From: Gorsachius magnificus
Taxonomy: Eukaryota; Chordata; Aves; Pelecaniformes; Ardeidae
Assembly: GCA_034008185.1 (NCBI GenBank)
Contig: CM067109.1
Span: 37,480,885-37,544,884, forward strand
Direction of reading: 5' to 3'
Length of the DNA stretch: 64,000 bases
This document shows positions 12,826 to 25,769 of the stretch, piece by piece. Positions within the stretch are counted from its first letter, which is position 1. Each line of letters opens with the position of its first letter. The translations under genes and the position numbers were made by a program. The notes under the pieces were generated by a model. That model was not told the DNA's origin. It worked only from the letters and a program-made list of their open reading frames with translations, and did no database searches.

Positions 12826-15800
12826 CCATAAATAACCTTCAGAGAAAAAGCATGGAACACAATAGTTCAACAACTTAAATAGCTGCCCAATTTTTTCTTC
12901 TAGAAGGAATAAAAATCATGTCATGATAAAAGGAAGCTGTGAAAGCCAGGCTGTAACTGGCTTCCAGCTTTGGGCATGATAACAAGAAAAACAGCATAAC
13001 AGTGGAAAAAAACAAGATAGAGTTCATTGTCACTCCCAGCTACATCATTCTGTGCAAGCTTAAAAGTAAAGATGCTATGTATTTTAAATATAAAAAATAT
13101 CTGCAGAATCGTGCAGTTTTATTGTAGTATTTTTCAGGTTAAAGAAATGAGAAAAGTAAAGAAGTAATTGTACAGTCTGCTTCTTAGGTTTCCCACCCTG
13201 CTGTATTACTTCTTGCCATTTGTCTTCGGTTATATGTAATATTGCCGTAACTATGACTCAGAGGGAGATATACATTCTGCCCTTGAAGTGAATCTGAGGT
13301 ATTTATTTATTGATTGATTTCTAAAATACACTTGTCTAGCAAATTCTGAGAGAATGGTTAGAAATTAAAATATAAATAGATACCTGTGATCACACACATC
13401 CCAGTATCACTCTGGCAATCACCTGTGTTAATAGATGAATCTTGCTCTATGCTCTGAAGGTCAGCAAATTCAAGCTGTGATGATAGATGGTACAGTGCAG
13501 GTTATATAGCCACAAACTGTCTTCAGATACAGCTTTCTTAGTACTTGACTACTCAAGTTTTACCCAGTTTGAGGGTCAGCATTGGCTTCCAGTAAGAATT
13601 ACCTATGGTTTTGAGTGAAGGTGGGTAGGGAAGCATATTATGTATGGGTCTGTTTCTTCTGTAGATGCAGAAGCATGCAGAAGCATGCTAGGTATCTTAT
13701 GCCTTAGCCATACAAACACAGCAAAGGGAAACGAGGGCTTGCAGGGGGACAGCATTCCTGAAAGGTGTTCCATGATGTAGTAGGGCAGTCAGTAAGGGTG
13801 AAGAAACAAGAGACACTGAGATATGAGATAGTAGATATAATGGACTGCAGCTGAACCAGAGCAAAAAAAAAAGTCATTCAACACCTTCCAGACCTTTATT
13901 CAGCATGGAACATTAATGTTTAGAGTTTTGTTTTTAATAGGAAAACTTAGCTCAGCTCAAACTAACTTGACAACTGATGCAAATCAGAAGTAAGGGCAAC
14001 AGTCCAGGCTTGATGCATTCTCCATCTGGTTCAGCTGAATCTGGCCACTATCTTATAAAGGCTATCTAAGATTCAGGGGGCTTAAACATTCATGATTTTG
14101 AAAACAGCTGGATAAGTTAAAATTTGAGAGTAGCGTTTACCTTGAGCTCCATTTGTTTTCATTAGTCTGTATTAGATGCTCTGCTGCAGATTTACAGATT
14201 CTGATGGCTTCCCTCCCATGGTGTGATAAAGGAGCTTCACAGCTTATAACTTAGCTGTTGAGCCCAGATGGCAGAATATCCTCTGGAAAAAAAAAAAAAG
14301 AAATGACAGGGATTCAGCAGCTCATGGAAAATTGGAGTGGGGAATAGACCGAGTCAAGACATCCCTAAAGCATGCTCCCCTTTGCTCATTCACAGTCTGA
14401 AGCTGCCCTTCTATGGTGGAGGGTGTCTGCTAGCACTGCCTGTAGGAAACACAGTCCCATATGAATGTCTCCCTCTATGTTCCCTGTAGTTTTTGGAGGT
14501 TCAAAGTGCATCCTGATGACAACAGTGTGCACATGAAATGAATTCATATAAATATTTTTAGGATTTAATTAGGAACATATGCTTACTTACAAAGTAGAGG
14601 CATAAAGTGTATTCATCACAAATTTTAGAAAGTGAAAAAAAAAAGGAAAAAATCTCATACTGGCACAGAAAATTTTGTCTATAAGCAAGACAGCACTGAC
14701 TTCCATGGATTAATAATTCATATATTTTATCTCATTCAGGGCATTTCAGAAAGTCCATTATACTATATTTTCTGTATAGTCAGTAAATTTTGTAGCTCTT
14801 AAAACCCATGAAATGAAAAATAGACTTGAAAAGCCATAACACTATCAATACATTAATATTTATGTAGCTCTTTTCATGACAAACATTCTGAAGTGCTCTC
14901 CAGTGAAAGAAAATGAAATAAAGCATGAACAGAATGCAGATGACTGTAAGTCAAAAGGTCACTGAAAAAGACAAATCAAATGAATATGTTTGGCCGAGGG
15001 ACTGACCAAGTTCATCCAGTTAAATCTTTGAAATCCTGTGGTCTTTTCTAAAGCTCTGGCTAGCTAAGTTTTAGGAATAATCTGTCAAGAATCAGAAAAG
15101 AATCAACACAATCATAACAAATGAGGGGGACAATTGAGGCCAGTACAGTAGAGACAGATAGGAAGGTGTTGTTCCAAATAAGAACTGATCGTACAGAATA
15201 CTTTTTTCCCAAGGCCACTTTTATAACTGATATACCTGATAAAAATGCTGTTATTGAAACTTAAAAAAAACTATTAGGGTAAGTATTATTTTATTCACAC
15301 ACCACAGCAGCAAATCATTGATATGAATTATGTTAATTCCTTTACCATGATGTGGTCATTCATGAATGAAAAATAAATGTAGAGGACAAACACTCTCTAA
15401 CACATAACTACTGATTCTCTTATAGTAGCTTGTCTTCAGCTAATTTTCATCCTTCCGTTTGTAAAAAGGATTGTATTTTATTGTAAAAATATCCTTCAGA
15501 TATGATGAGTTTCTTCATTGCCTTATGATTAAAGAGAAGAAACAAACTTGGGACCATCACAGAACACAAAAAAAAGAAATTGAGTGTACTTCATTAGGGG
15601 AGATTAGGAGAAGGAGATGGGTTTTGTAGCTTGGCAATACTGCATGACAGAGGGTTAGGTGTGATGCTGAATTTTCTCATCATATAGAAATTTCAAGAGT
15701 AGAATTTGAGGCTTCTGTGGCTAGAAGCTAGTTGCAGCAAAGGTCATTAAAAAAGAGGTGCATCTATGAAGTGATTGGTTGTGTTATATTTACACATTAG

Positions 15801-18800
15801 AGGCCAAAGCAAGCTCTATTTTCTAATGGAATTAGTACAGTAGCAAGAGACAGAAAATCAAGTTCATACTTGTGGCTTTGTATGCTTGTTTTTACAAACA
15901 AAAAAGGAAAAGAAAGAAAAAGAAAAAGGAAACCTATAGAGTTGTCTACTTGTATTCAGTTACTGGCAGGCATAATCTTTTCTGCTTTTAATTGGAACAC
16001 GAACATTCCGTTTTTCTATAGGTATCTGTTTTTCTTATTCAACACTCTTAGTAATATAACTCCATTATGTTTGAGTGGTTAGTAGATTTATTCACTAAGT
16101 TCACAAAATCCCACTGAAATTCACAGGGGAACAGGAGTCATTCACTTTAATTGAGAATATTTTAATAGTTCTTTAGCTACACATGAGCTCACGCTAGTTT
16201 TCAAGTCTGCATGCTGTGCCAATATTGACTTTATAGCTATCACAAGACAGTCAGAACTAAAACTAAATGTAATCTCATTTGAACTACAGCCTCATCTTTG
16301 ACAACCATAGTCATCTTTTTCCAGCCACCTGTGCCAATGTCTCTTTCCATCCTGTAGAGTTTGTTAAAGCACCCAGAAAGATACCCAGACTACAGGGGTT
16401 TTCCCTGAGGCATTTCAGAAACAGTCTGATTTTGAGAAAAGTAATAATTATTTTCACTCAATGTTATCAGTACATCTTGTTTTTACAAATAAGATCCACA
16501 GAAGACGTGGAATCTGAAGGACAATTTGGCATACTAGAATTTGAACATAGGTCCCAGCAGTGCTATAGAACATATGCTGAATATTTGCTGTACTACACAT
16601 TGTTTACTGAAGTAACCCTCAGATCTGATGGGAGTCAAGAGACAAAATGCTTTGGTCAACCAAGGTGACTCAGACAGGAAACAAGTAGAGACAGAACCTG
16701 CTTCTTTCCATAAACACAAGAAGTCATCTCTTTTAGAGGTCAGTAATTAAAAAAAAGTGTATACATATAATACAAAATGCAAGTAATGTTTTCTAAATAA
16801 ATATTAAGTTTTATGTGTTCTTTGAGGTTCAAAAGCTCCATTTGAGGAGTTTTGCTTTCATGCTCTGTTTAGGAAACACTATGAAGTCTAAGATTAAAAA
16901 AATTAGAAACACTAATGAAAAATAATGTTTCATCTCAGATCTGGATCCTGGTGAACAGTAGTTATTGCACTATACACTGTGCAATGGCAACTACATAGAG
17001 GAACAGGTCCCATCAATAATACAGTCTCTGGGAGCAAGAGGAAAGCATGGAGAAAAATGAGGAAACTGTCTCCTTTTAACACCTCAGAAAGATCTGTATC
17101 CCTCTTTGTCATCCATGTCACATGTTATGAGTACATGATGGTTCCTAATCCAAAATCTGACTTTGTTTTTTTTAAGTTAGGAATGGAAAGTATGGAAATT
17201 GCACCCACTAAAATTAAGAGAAAAACAAAATGAAAATCAGACTCCATTGGCATAAGACATTTGCCAAGATTTAGACTCCTCAAGGCTTATTCTCACATTA
17301 AATGCATCTACCCAAGTGAAAAGAGCTGCATATTTAGAAACATTCTCCTTAGGGGTGTAAATTTTAAAAATGCCTCAGTTTTTTTAAGGTAATATGTCAA
17401 AGAACAGAAGAGAATGTGTGTGTAGTTTCTGACCCCTATAGTGGACTGAGTCGGTGATGTGATCTCTATTAACTCCCCCTATCATCCACGGAATGTGGCA
17501 GGCACCTCAGGCTGATTTCCCTGCATGCTGAATGGGAAAATGCAACAGCTTAGCTAATATGAAAACTAAACATAAAGATGTGTCAATAATTCCACCAATT
17601 TTCCAAGCTTCACATGCCTGCCAAAAGATTGCAAATAGCTTCTCTACCTGTTCAGGACCCAGAACTCCCACAATTTTTCACTTGGAAGGGAGAATTTATT
17701 TATTTTGAATAATGATTGCTAGAGGACAAGCAATAGTTTTAATCTGAGGTTGATGGAGTTCAAACCCACATCCTTTTAAAAGAATCTCTCACCCAACACT
17801 TCTAGACCAGGTTTGAAGAAGGGTGGAGAAAGTCCGCTGCCGTCTTGTGCAAGTTCTGTAGCAAGGAATGTAAACTTAATTCAGCCAGAATGGAAGCACA
17901 AGAAGAAATGGTTGCACAGCCAGAGTTCAGCGCGTTCTTTGGAAAAAAAGGAGTAAGACTTAACCAATGTCTGCTCCTGAGGTGGTTTGTGAGGTTTTTT
18001 ACTCAGTGATTGTCTAACTTAAAATGAAAAAATACTCCTGGAGCAGGAACTGCAATCTAACGAAGATTTTACATCAAGTCCTGACACAAGAAATACAATA
18101 TATGAATAGTATTTTATTTGTTCCTTACTTACCCAATTAGCTTGCCATTTCTCTTCTGTAATGGGATTCTTAGAAGTACTATTCCAGAAGACCAAAGTAG
18201 TATGGCAGAGTCTGAGAAGATCTACTTAGCATGTATTTTAATGCAAAATCCATGCTGTGAACCTGAATCAGGGTAAACGAGAAGGTGAATTTAGGAGATG
18301 GGATGTACCCACTTGGAAAACACCAGCACATATAATTCACTCAACAAGCATTTCTTCAGAGTAACTGAGATGTGATCGTCTTGAAAGTGCATTGGTTAAT
18401 GGTTATTGGAAACAAGCGAAGATTGCTCTCATTTCATGGTGAGGAATGCATTCAGGCATATTCAAACTATGCAAATAGAAGAAAAGATCATTCATCCCTC
18501 TTACTCCTCAGCTTACCAAGCCTGAGCTATCTGACAGTTAAGAATTGCAGGCTCAAGCTTTTCATGAAAGTTTTGCCACACTTGTTGGGGAGCAGATTCA
18601 TCCAGGACGAAACTGAAGGTCTCCAAACCTGGTTCTGCAGAAGTTAAAGAAAACAAAGCAAAATAGTATTTCTTTTGGGAAATGGTGCTTCTAGGAAGTA
18701 TTGAAGAAAGTCTGCTTAATTTACCAAGAAACAAACTAGGAAGCCCCTTCTGTCTTTGGAAATACCTGCATAGTTTTACAGAACCATCTGGAATTTATCT

Positions 18801-21800
18801 TTTACTCATTAAAATTCTGAACATACTGAGAACATGAACAGCTTTTAATGTTTTATATATCAACTCCATGTGGGAAATAAAAAAGAAAAAGAGATACAAC
18901 CTGTATAGTGCACATAAAAATATCCAGAATATCCACCCAGTATTCCAAGTGGAACGGCATGAATTGCAGAATTATTATAAAAAGTTTGCATGGAGAGATT
19001 TTGAAGAATAATGTAAGCTTTAGGATCTGGAGACTGCTTACTAATTAGTAAGTTATACTTTAATGAATGCATCAGATCATACTCAGTGAGATACTGACCT
19101 ATTTAATTTGGCTCTTAGCATGAAGCCTGAGCACACTTGTGAGTGTTAGGTGAGAAAAGAGCCTGAGTTCTTCCCATCAGTCAGAGCCATTCACTCCCAA
19201 TTTCATGTCTGTATCCTACATTCCTCATTACAAATCTGGTTGCGTAAGGAAAGGTTGTGTCTTCTGCTCCAGTAATATGAATGTCTGAATGTTAGAGGAA
19301 ATATGCTGGTGCAAAAGGTGTATGTTAATAGTGTTACATGGACAGCTTTCATGTGGACAGATTTCCAGGAGGTCAGACTGCCTGATTTGATCATCTCCAG
19401 CTTTTAACTCTGTAAAACAGACATGTAGTCTTAATGTTGAAAGAATGGGCTTGTGTGTCTCTCCTCTGAAGTCAATTTCCAAACTCCATTACATTCAGTG
19501 GATGCAGGACTGGGACCTTAAAATCTAATTTTATTAGTTAAACCAGCTGCTTCAATGTGAACACTTACATTCTTATCTGCTAAAAAATTATGAAGTTCTC
19601 CGTAAAGGAACAGAAATGTGCTCCTTCTATGATTAGGAAGATTCATAAAGATCTTTATAAATGGAGGATATTTTTTAATGGGAAAAAGCAGAGAAGTCCA
19701 CTCAGAAATGTATATGTTTTAGATAAAACTATTTAAACTCATTTTTAGACTAAACATTTTGTGCTGCCCTCCAGCTAACTGCTCTAGAGGTGAAAGGCAC
19801 TGTTATAATCTAGTCCCCTTTGCCTTTGACAGTACAAGTTTCTACCCTCTTTGCTAACAGACTTAAACCAAAACAAAGGATAGAAACCAAAACACAGGAC
19901 TGTACAAATAACATATACTTTTCAACGTGGTGCATCCCTTATACTGGGTGCCTGTTAATTTTTTTTTTTCCAAACAAAAGACCCTCTTCGTGCACTGCAG
20001 GTAGCTGTTGTGAAAAAACATGAGTCCAAAGCTCCAGAGAAACCTTTTGCAAAAGTCCTTGAAAAAGACTTTATAATGTCCCTTGACTATTGATCTACGT
20101 CCTTTTACCAATTTAAGACTAATATGTAGTAGCAGAACATGAAAGAGATTTTTGAAAGTGCAGGTGCAAAATGTTTAACATAACCTTGAGTTTTCTTGCA
20201 CAAGACTCCTAGTTCTGGGGCAAAACATGTTTTCATGTATAAGTGATCCCAAAGCCCCCCTTTTTCCACTTGCCATATTTTCCTCAGAACCTTTAGTCAT
20301 AAAAATGCAGGGGGAAAAATACTTTCAAAACTCCCTGTGGCAGAATAAACTAGAGCTGAACCTCCACGTGATTATTCCAGAGTGAGTCATTTAAGCATGG
20401 GACTGCTTCATAAACTTCAGGGAGTTCATTTACATGTGAATATTGATTCCTCTCACACAAACTGTTCATCCTTTTGTGTTTCTTTTGCATGAATTTGCCC
20501 TCCAGAGAACTGATTATTTTTTTTCCATGCTTCAGCTGGGTGTTTCTGCTGCCCCAGTCAAAAACACTTCTCCTCGGTGAATCAAACAGAGCAATGAGAA
20601 TGTGTAGATTACCCCCAGTTCTTCCTCTCAAGCATAAACAACTCACATTTCCTTCCAAGGGAAGAGTGAACATTTGACCTCTCTTTTAAATCATCAGATA
20701 AGCAAAAGCGGTTCTATGTGTGTGGGGGTAGAGATATCCATCAAACAACCTAAATTACCAAAAGTAGTTAAGTGCAGTATTTCCTAAGTAAATCAGATCT
20801 CAAAGTAATCCTTGATCATTCAACCAAGGGTTATATTTTGGTTCTCATAATTCATCCTGAGGCTGTGCTTACCAGCTGTAAATAAAACTTACGGTGTATG
20901 AGTTTGACCCTGTAGCCTCTACTTACATGAGTAAGTGCTATGAATTTCCCACAGACATCCCAAGAAGAGATAGTTTGTCACAGGCACCGGATTTTCAGCA
21001 GCAGATCCCATTTACATTGGAGTGCTGCATGTGTGGTACAACAGTCTTATGCCCTGAAAAGTCAAGGAGTGAGCAGGCAGCCTGGGATCATCCCATCAGA
21101 AGACAGTACACCTTTTTTCCCCCTTCACCAAATCTGACATCGCAGTATTCTATGAAATACAGACTGGTTGTCATAGAAATACTATGCTTTCATATATTTT
21201 ATCTCCACAATGCGAGTCGTGATAATTTCTGTTTTAATATCATAGCAGAACATACAAATGCCTTCCCCATTCTATCACACACTTACTTTACTGCAGTGAT
21301 ATTGCATGTGTAAGATTATAGAGGTATGGGATGCTGTGACGACACAATAATGAGGAGCATCATATTAACATGACTAAGTCACATATGACAAAGAAATATG
21401 GAAAATTTCAGTTGATTACCAACTATTAACAAAGAGGACTGGAATATCGGGGCTTCATATCAAAACTGAGATATATGAATTAAGTTATATATAGGATTCA
21501 GGGGAAAAATAATGATCTCCACCCTAAGTTATCCATTTATTATTAATTGCTTACCTGCACATTTTTCATTAAACCCAAAGTTCACAATGTTTAGTGTAAT
21601 GGGGTAACATTGTTGATACCAGTATCTGTAAAACAAATAAGAACAACCTGGAAAAAGACTTGTTCTCAGCTTCTAAATCAGCTGATAGTGAACAATAGTT
21701 TGGCATAATAAGAAACACTCTCAGATTCAGATTTCTAGAGGAAAATACAGTTAATGTCCTATGGAAAGTTCTCAGACCATTCATAGCATATTTATTTTGG

Positions 21801-24800
21801 AGACCAGATAAAAAGTTGTACAACAGTAAAAAGTACGATGAAGAACAACTATTAATAGTTTCCAGTTGACAGGAAAAGACATTTTCTTTCACTGCTTCTG
21901 ACTTTAACAAACACCTAAATAACCTGTGTTTGACTTCAAGTTTTGTTAAAGAAGTGTTTGTTATGCATGAGTGAAGACTAGGAAAAAATAGTCCTTTTTG
22001 CTCTGTATAGGATGTGTTCATAATTAAATTGCCAATAAATCCCATCGTATGATAAGTATATAGTAAATTACCCTGACTTTTTTATCATTGGGCTGCTTTC
22101 TATGATGAGGTTACTTACCATTTCATTTCAGCTCATATGGGCGTTTCTCTTGACTAGAAGATATGGTTATGTGTGATATACTTGCTCTTCAGTGACATAT
22201 GGGACATATATGTGTGTGACTGGATACATATAGGCATCAGGTTCAGTTCAAGCAGCAATGTTGCCTGAATGCTAATACAGTAACATTTACAATTAGTATA
22301 TTCAACAGTCCTTTCTACATGCCAAGCCAGATGTAATCAGTGCATTCCTTTTTTGGCAGATTTAATGTTTACAGTATCATAGATTGACATTTACCTGACA
22401 ACTTCTGTATCTCTTCCAAATGACTTCCTTTATTTTCTACTGACATTTCAACTATTGATCTGAAATTCTATCACAGTATCAAATGACTAATTGCTTCAAA
22501 ATTTCCAGTAAACTTTAAGCTATAACAGAAAGGTATAGACATGCTATGTTTTTTTAAAAATAGTTTGGTTTTTTTTTTTTTAATTATTGCTGGCTTTCCT
22601 AATTGACCAGACAGGAATGGGCCCAGGAAAAATCTGTCTTTCTATTGCAATATCCTCCTAGTGCCAACCTTTCATTAAAAGAAAGAAAAAAGATAAACCT
22701 CTATATAGTCCAAATTATCTGGGTTGGAATTTTAATTGTGTTTCTTATTGCCTGGGGATTAAGAAATTTCAGACTAAGCCCTCAAGAGGTTGTGCACTGT
22801 TTCACAGCTTGAAAACTGCCATCCTGAGTGGTGCATAAATTCACTTCTATCAGCCAAATGTGTTCCACTTTCTGTAAAGGCTAATTTGGAGTCCATAAAC
22901 CTGGAGCTATTATGGACATCAGTATAGTTTAAGAGAAGTGATTCCTACTTATGCGTACAGGACAAAAGTGAAATCTGGAGTATATTTTGGCCTGACCAGT
23001 GTGCAATGAGGGACAACAGGTAAGGCTTTATTCCCATGGCATTCATTGCAGAGAACAGTCAGAATCACCTGAGTAGTTCTTAAAGCTAGCAGTTTTGATG
23101 GCGTGTGTGTGATTTTTGGCATTTTAAATGCCAGAGCCCTGGTCACAGGGACTTAGTTGAGATTAGGTAATTTTCTGTCAACATTGCTAGCTGGAACTCT
23201 GACATGAAAGGCAATGATTTATCTTTGTGCCTGTCTCAGTATTTTGGTACACATCTGAAAGGAAAGAGAAGGTCATGGTGCAAAAGTTGGGCAGTAACAA
23301 GGCAGAGGTCATCTTTTCCAAATCAAATACCTTCAAGTAGAGATAGACAAATTCAGGAAATAGAGCTGCTTCTTCCAGTATCAGGTAGCTGGCAAGTCTT
23401 GCAGTTTTCAGAGAGTTTGTCATTAAAAAGGATGTCCTAAAGGTTCTTGGGGGAAAATTTCCAAAAAAAAATGGTCCAACCAGTCTTATGATACTGGCTG
23501 TGGTCAGAAGCAGCTCAACTTTCTTCTTTCTAGACAGGTTGTTTGTACAGCAAGCAGTACAGGCATCTTCTACCACTCACACAGGTCAAAGAAATCCAAC
23601 CATTTCTATATTAGTCATGACCTATCTATATGAATTGCTCCATGTTGTATCTCTGGCTGATTGAGCACAGAGCAGGAGAAGGGCATGAGAAGATGAGAAG
23701 CCAGAGCTTCGGGAGCAGCACCAGCACCCGTCTCAGCTTAACTAATTTAGCACCTGCTGTGCCACTGGCTTTTCAGTGGTGAAGGTGAACGAGCACCCTG
23801 GCTACGGGGGTGAGTAGACTTTGGTTTGCATACCCTGGATGTGACTTACACAAACATGAACCTCAGTAATATGGTAGCATGGTTAGCCATAACCAAATAC
23901 TCACATACAACTGCTGAGATCCCAGTTTGCCCCGGTTTGGAGAAAGTATTTTACTTTGAATGGTCTTCTTTCTGTCCCTTTCATGAGTGTCAGTCTGTAG
24001 ATTTCAGTGTATTTCAGTTACAAAACACTTAGCAGACCTATTACTGGAGATAACATGCCCATTCCTAAAAGAACTATATTAACTCTCCAGGTAATATGAC
24101 AGCAATTTTCTTCCATTTTTAATAGTTTTATCACACCAAATTCAAGAAGCTTCTTTCTCTTTTACTAGTGCTTTCTCTCTCTTGGCCCATTCAGGACTTG
24201 AAGTTTTAAGTCTTCATTTTTGCTGCTTATGATTTTAAAGTTATTAGGAAATTAATACTTTTTTTTTCAAAACCTGCATTCCAGCAGAGAATCCAGGCAA
24301 TTGACATGTTGACAATAAATGCAGAATATGATTGTAAATAAGAAAAATCATATTAATTCCCTCTATATTGGCATTCAGGAACAGTTCTTCCTACTTTTAC
24401 TGGAAAGAATGACATTTACCTGAATTTAATACTCTATCTCTTTTTCCCTAAGTGCACTGCAGCTAGAATTGCCCAAAAAGAAAACAACAAGTAATTGAGA
24501 AAAATGCAGAAAGACACATATATCTGTGTTTTAATTGAACCTAAAAACCAATCCTGCTTTGCAGTTTATTTTCTGATTGTTTTCACATCAGGGTATAAAG
24601 CATAAATTTGTGTTGCATCTGCCCTGATACTTAAAAAATAAGAGCTTGCACATATCAGTTCTTTTAACCCATTCATGTTTAAACCACTACGTTCTATATC
24701 CTCTGTTTTTATGCCTGCCCTCTAATGCTCCTAACTTTATAATTGTTCAAACTTTTGTTTTTCTAAGGACCAGAGCTCAAGGCCAACAGATTATAGCAGC

Positions 24801-25700
24801 TTTCTGGCACTGCCCTGTTCTGTATTCTTCTTCCACAAGACAGTATTAAAAGAAGAGTGAGACATGGCACCGTAAAGATGAGGAATTCAGACACACTATA
24901 TGTCCTGCAGCAGTTAGGCACCACAGGATGCTTTGAGTCGTCAGAGAGAGCATCTTGCTGTGCCTCAGTTCTGGAGGACATTGGTAATGTTTCACCCTCA
25001 TCTATAAACTACCTGCTCTTTACACTGTTCTGTCACTGTTCTCCTATTCATTAGTGCACCTTCTCAATGAAATATTTTTGAATCTCCACAATATTTTTAA
25101 TGCAAGGACAAACATTTAACTTCTGAAGAAAGAAAAGAAATGAATGCTGACTTGAAGCATAGTCTGAATGAGAATAATTAATTCATTAAAAATTTAAATT
25201 TGCCAACTGAAAAATAAATGGCCATTGTAGAAAAGACACATGAAGAGTGGGCTTTGCACAAATATCCCCTCAAAGACCTTTGTCAGTGATCAGTCACTGA
25301 AGAATGGATGCCCTTACTCATGGGCAACTGCTAACATTTATTTTATTATTGCTGCTAGGAAGATGGAGTTAGAGAGAAATACCTAGGCTCCAATGCAGTT
25401 GGTGTAATCAATTTCATGTCTTTCTCCAACAATGTCTGACATATGATCTTTTGAGAGAAGGATATAACCTTTCTTTAATTGTTGCATGTATTGTTGCAAT
25501 AGTGTTTAATCAATGGTCACTAGGAGAAATCTTATGCCAGATCAAGATTTTGCACATTTTTTTTAGTCCATATGATTAGTATTATCACACGTGACACAAT
25601 TTTTAAATTGTTTCTATCAACATGTCCTCATGGTCTTCTCAGGCAGTGACTTTAGTTGCTTAAACTTGCATACACATTTGCTGGTGGTGAACATAAACAT
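12826..25700. other. AT-rich non-coding stretch
   Basis: No supportable gene. The longest frames (16279-16668 plus, 20894-21313 plus, 21569-22045 minus, 23187-23576 minus; 129-158 codons) have no repeat, domain or signal I recognise, and lie in AT-rich sequence where the translated products are rich in Phe, Leu, Ser and Asn. A small 10-bp direct repeat with GCATGC cores occurs at 13665-13688. An exon-like patch near 23.8 kb is treated as a finding. Confidence 0.5.
13665..13688. repeat. Short 10-bp-period tandem repeat
   Basis: The unit ATGCAGAAGC occurs about 2.4 times in a row, with GCATGC palindromes at the unit junctions. It is too short to assign to any repeat family. Confidence 0.7.
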
Positions 25701-25724
25701 AAGAATTATTATGCAAGAATAATT

Positions 25725-25769
25725 TAATCTAGTCCAATCTAGTCCAACCTAGTCTATCTAGTCCAATAT
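25725..25769. repeat. Degenerate 10-bp tandem repeat (AGTCCAAYCT-like)
   Basis: Four adjoining units are visible: AGTCCAATCT, AGTCCAACCT, AGTCTATCT and AGTCCAATAT. The unit resembles the ATCTAGTCCAA word present in the 3' region of CR1 elements (compare 39121 in this window), followed here by CCTGTCTCT. It may therefore be an expanded remnant of an ancient CR1-like 3' end, but no other CR1 hallmark is nearby. Confidence 0.6.

Noticed and set aside
16279..16668. 129-codon plus frame
   Set aside because: No motif, AT-rich composition, and an overlapping open minus frame; consistent with chance.
20894..21313. 139-codon plus frame
   Set aside because: No recognisable domain; two Cys pairs in the middle do not form a known zinc-binding spacing, and a second overlapping frame (20940-21137) is open too.
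21569..22045. 158-codon minus frame
   Set aside because: Product is Leu-, Ser- and Phe-rich with no motif, in AT-rich DNA; no splice or promoter context and no family recognised.
23187..23576. 129-codon minus frame
   Set aside because: No domain recognised; the CACC-Thr-Ala-Cys-Cys start suggests nothing specific, and the plus strand is also partly open here.
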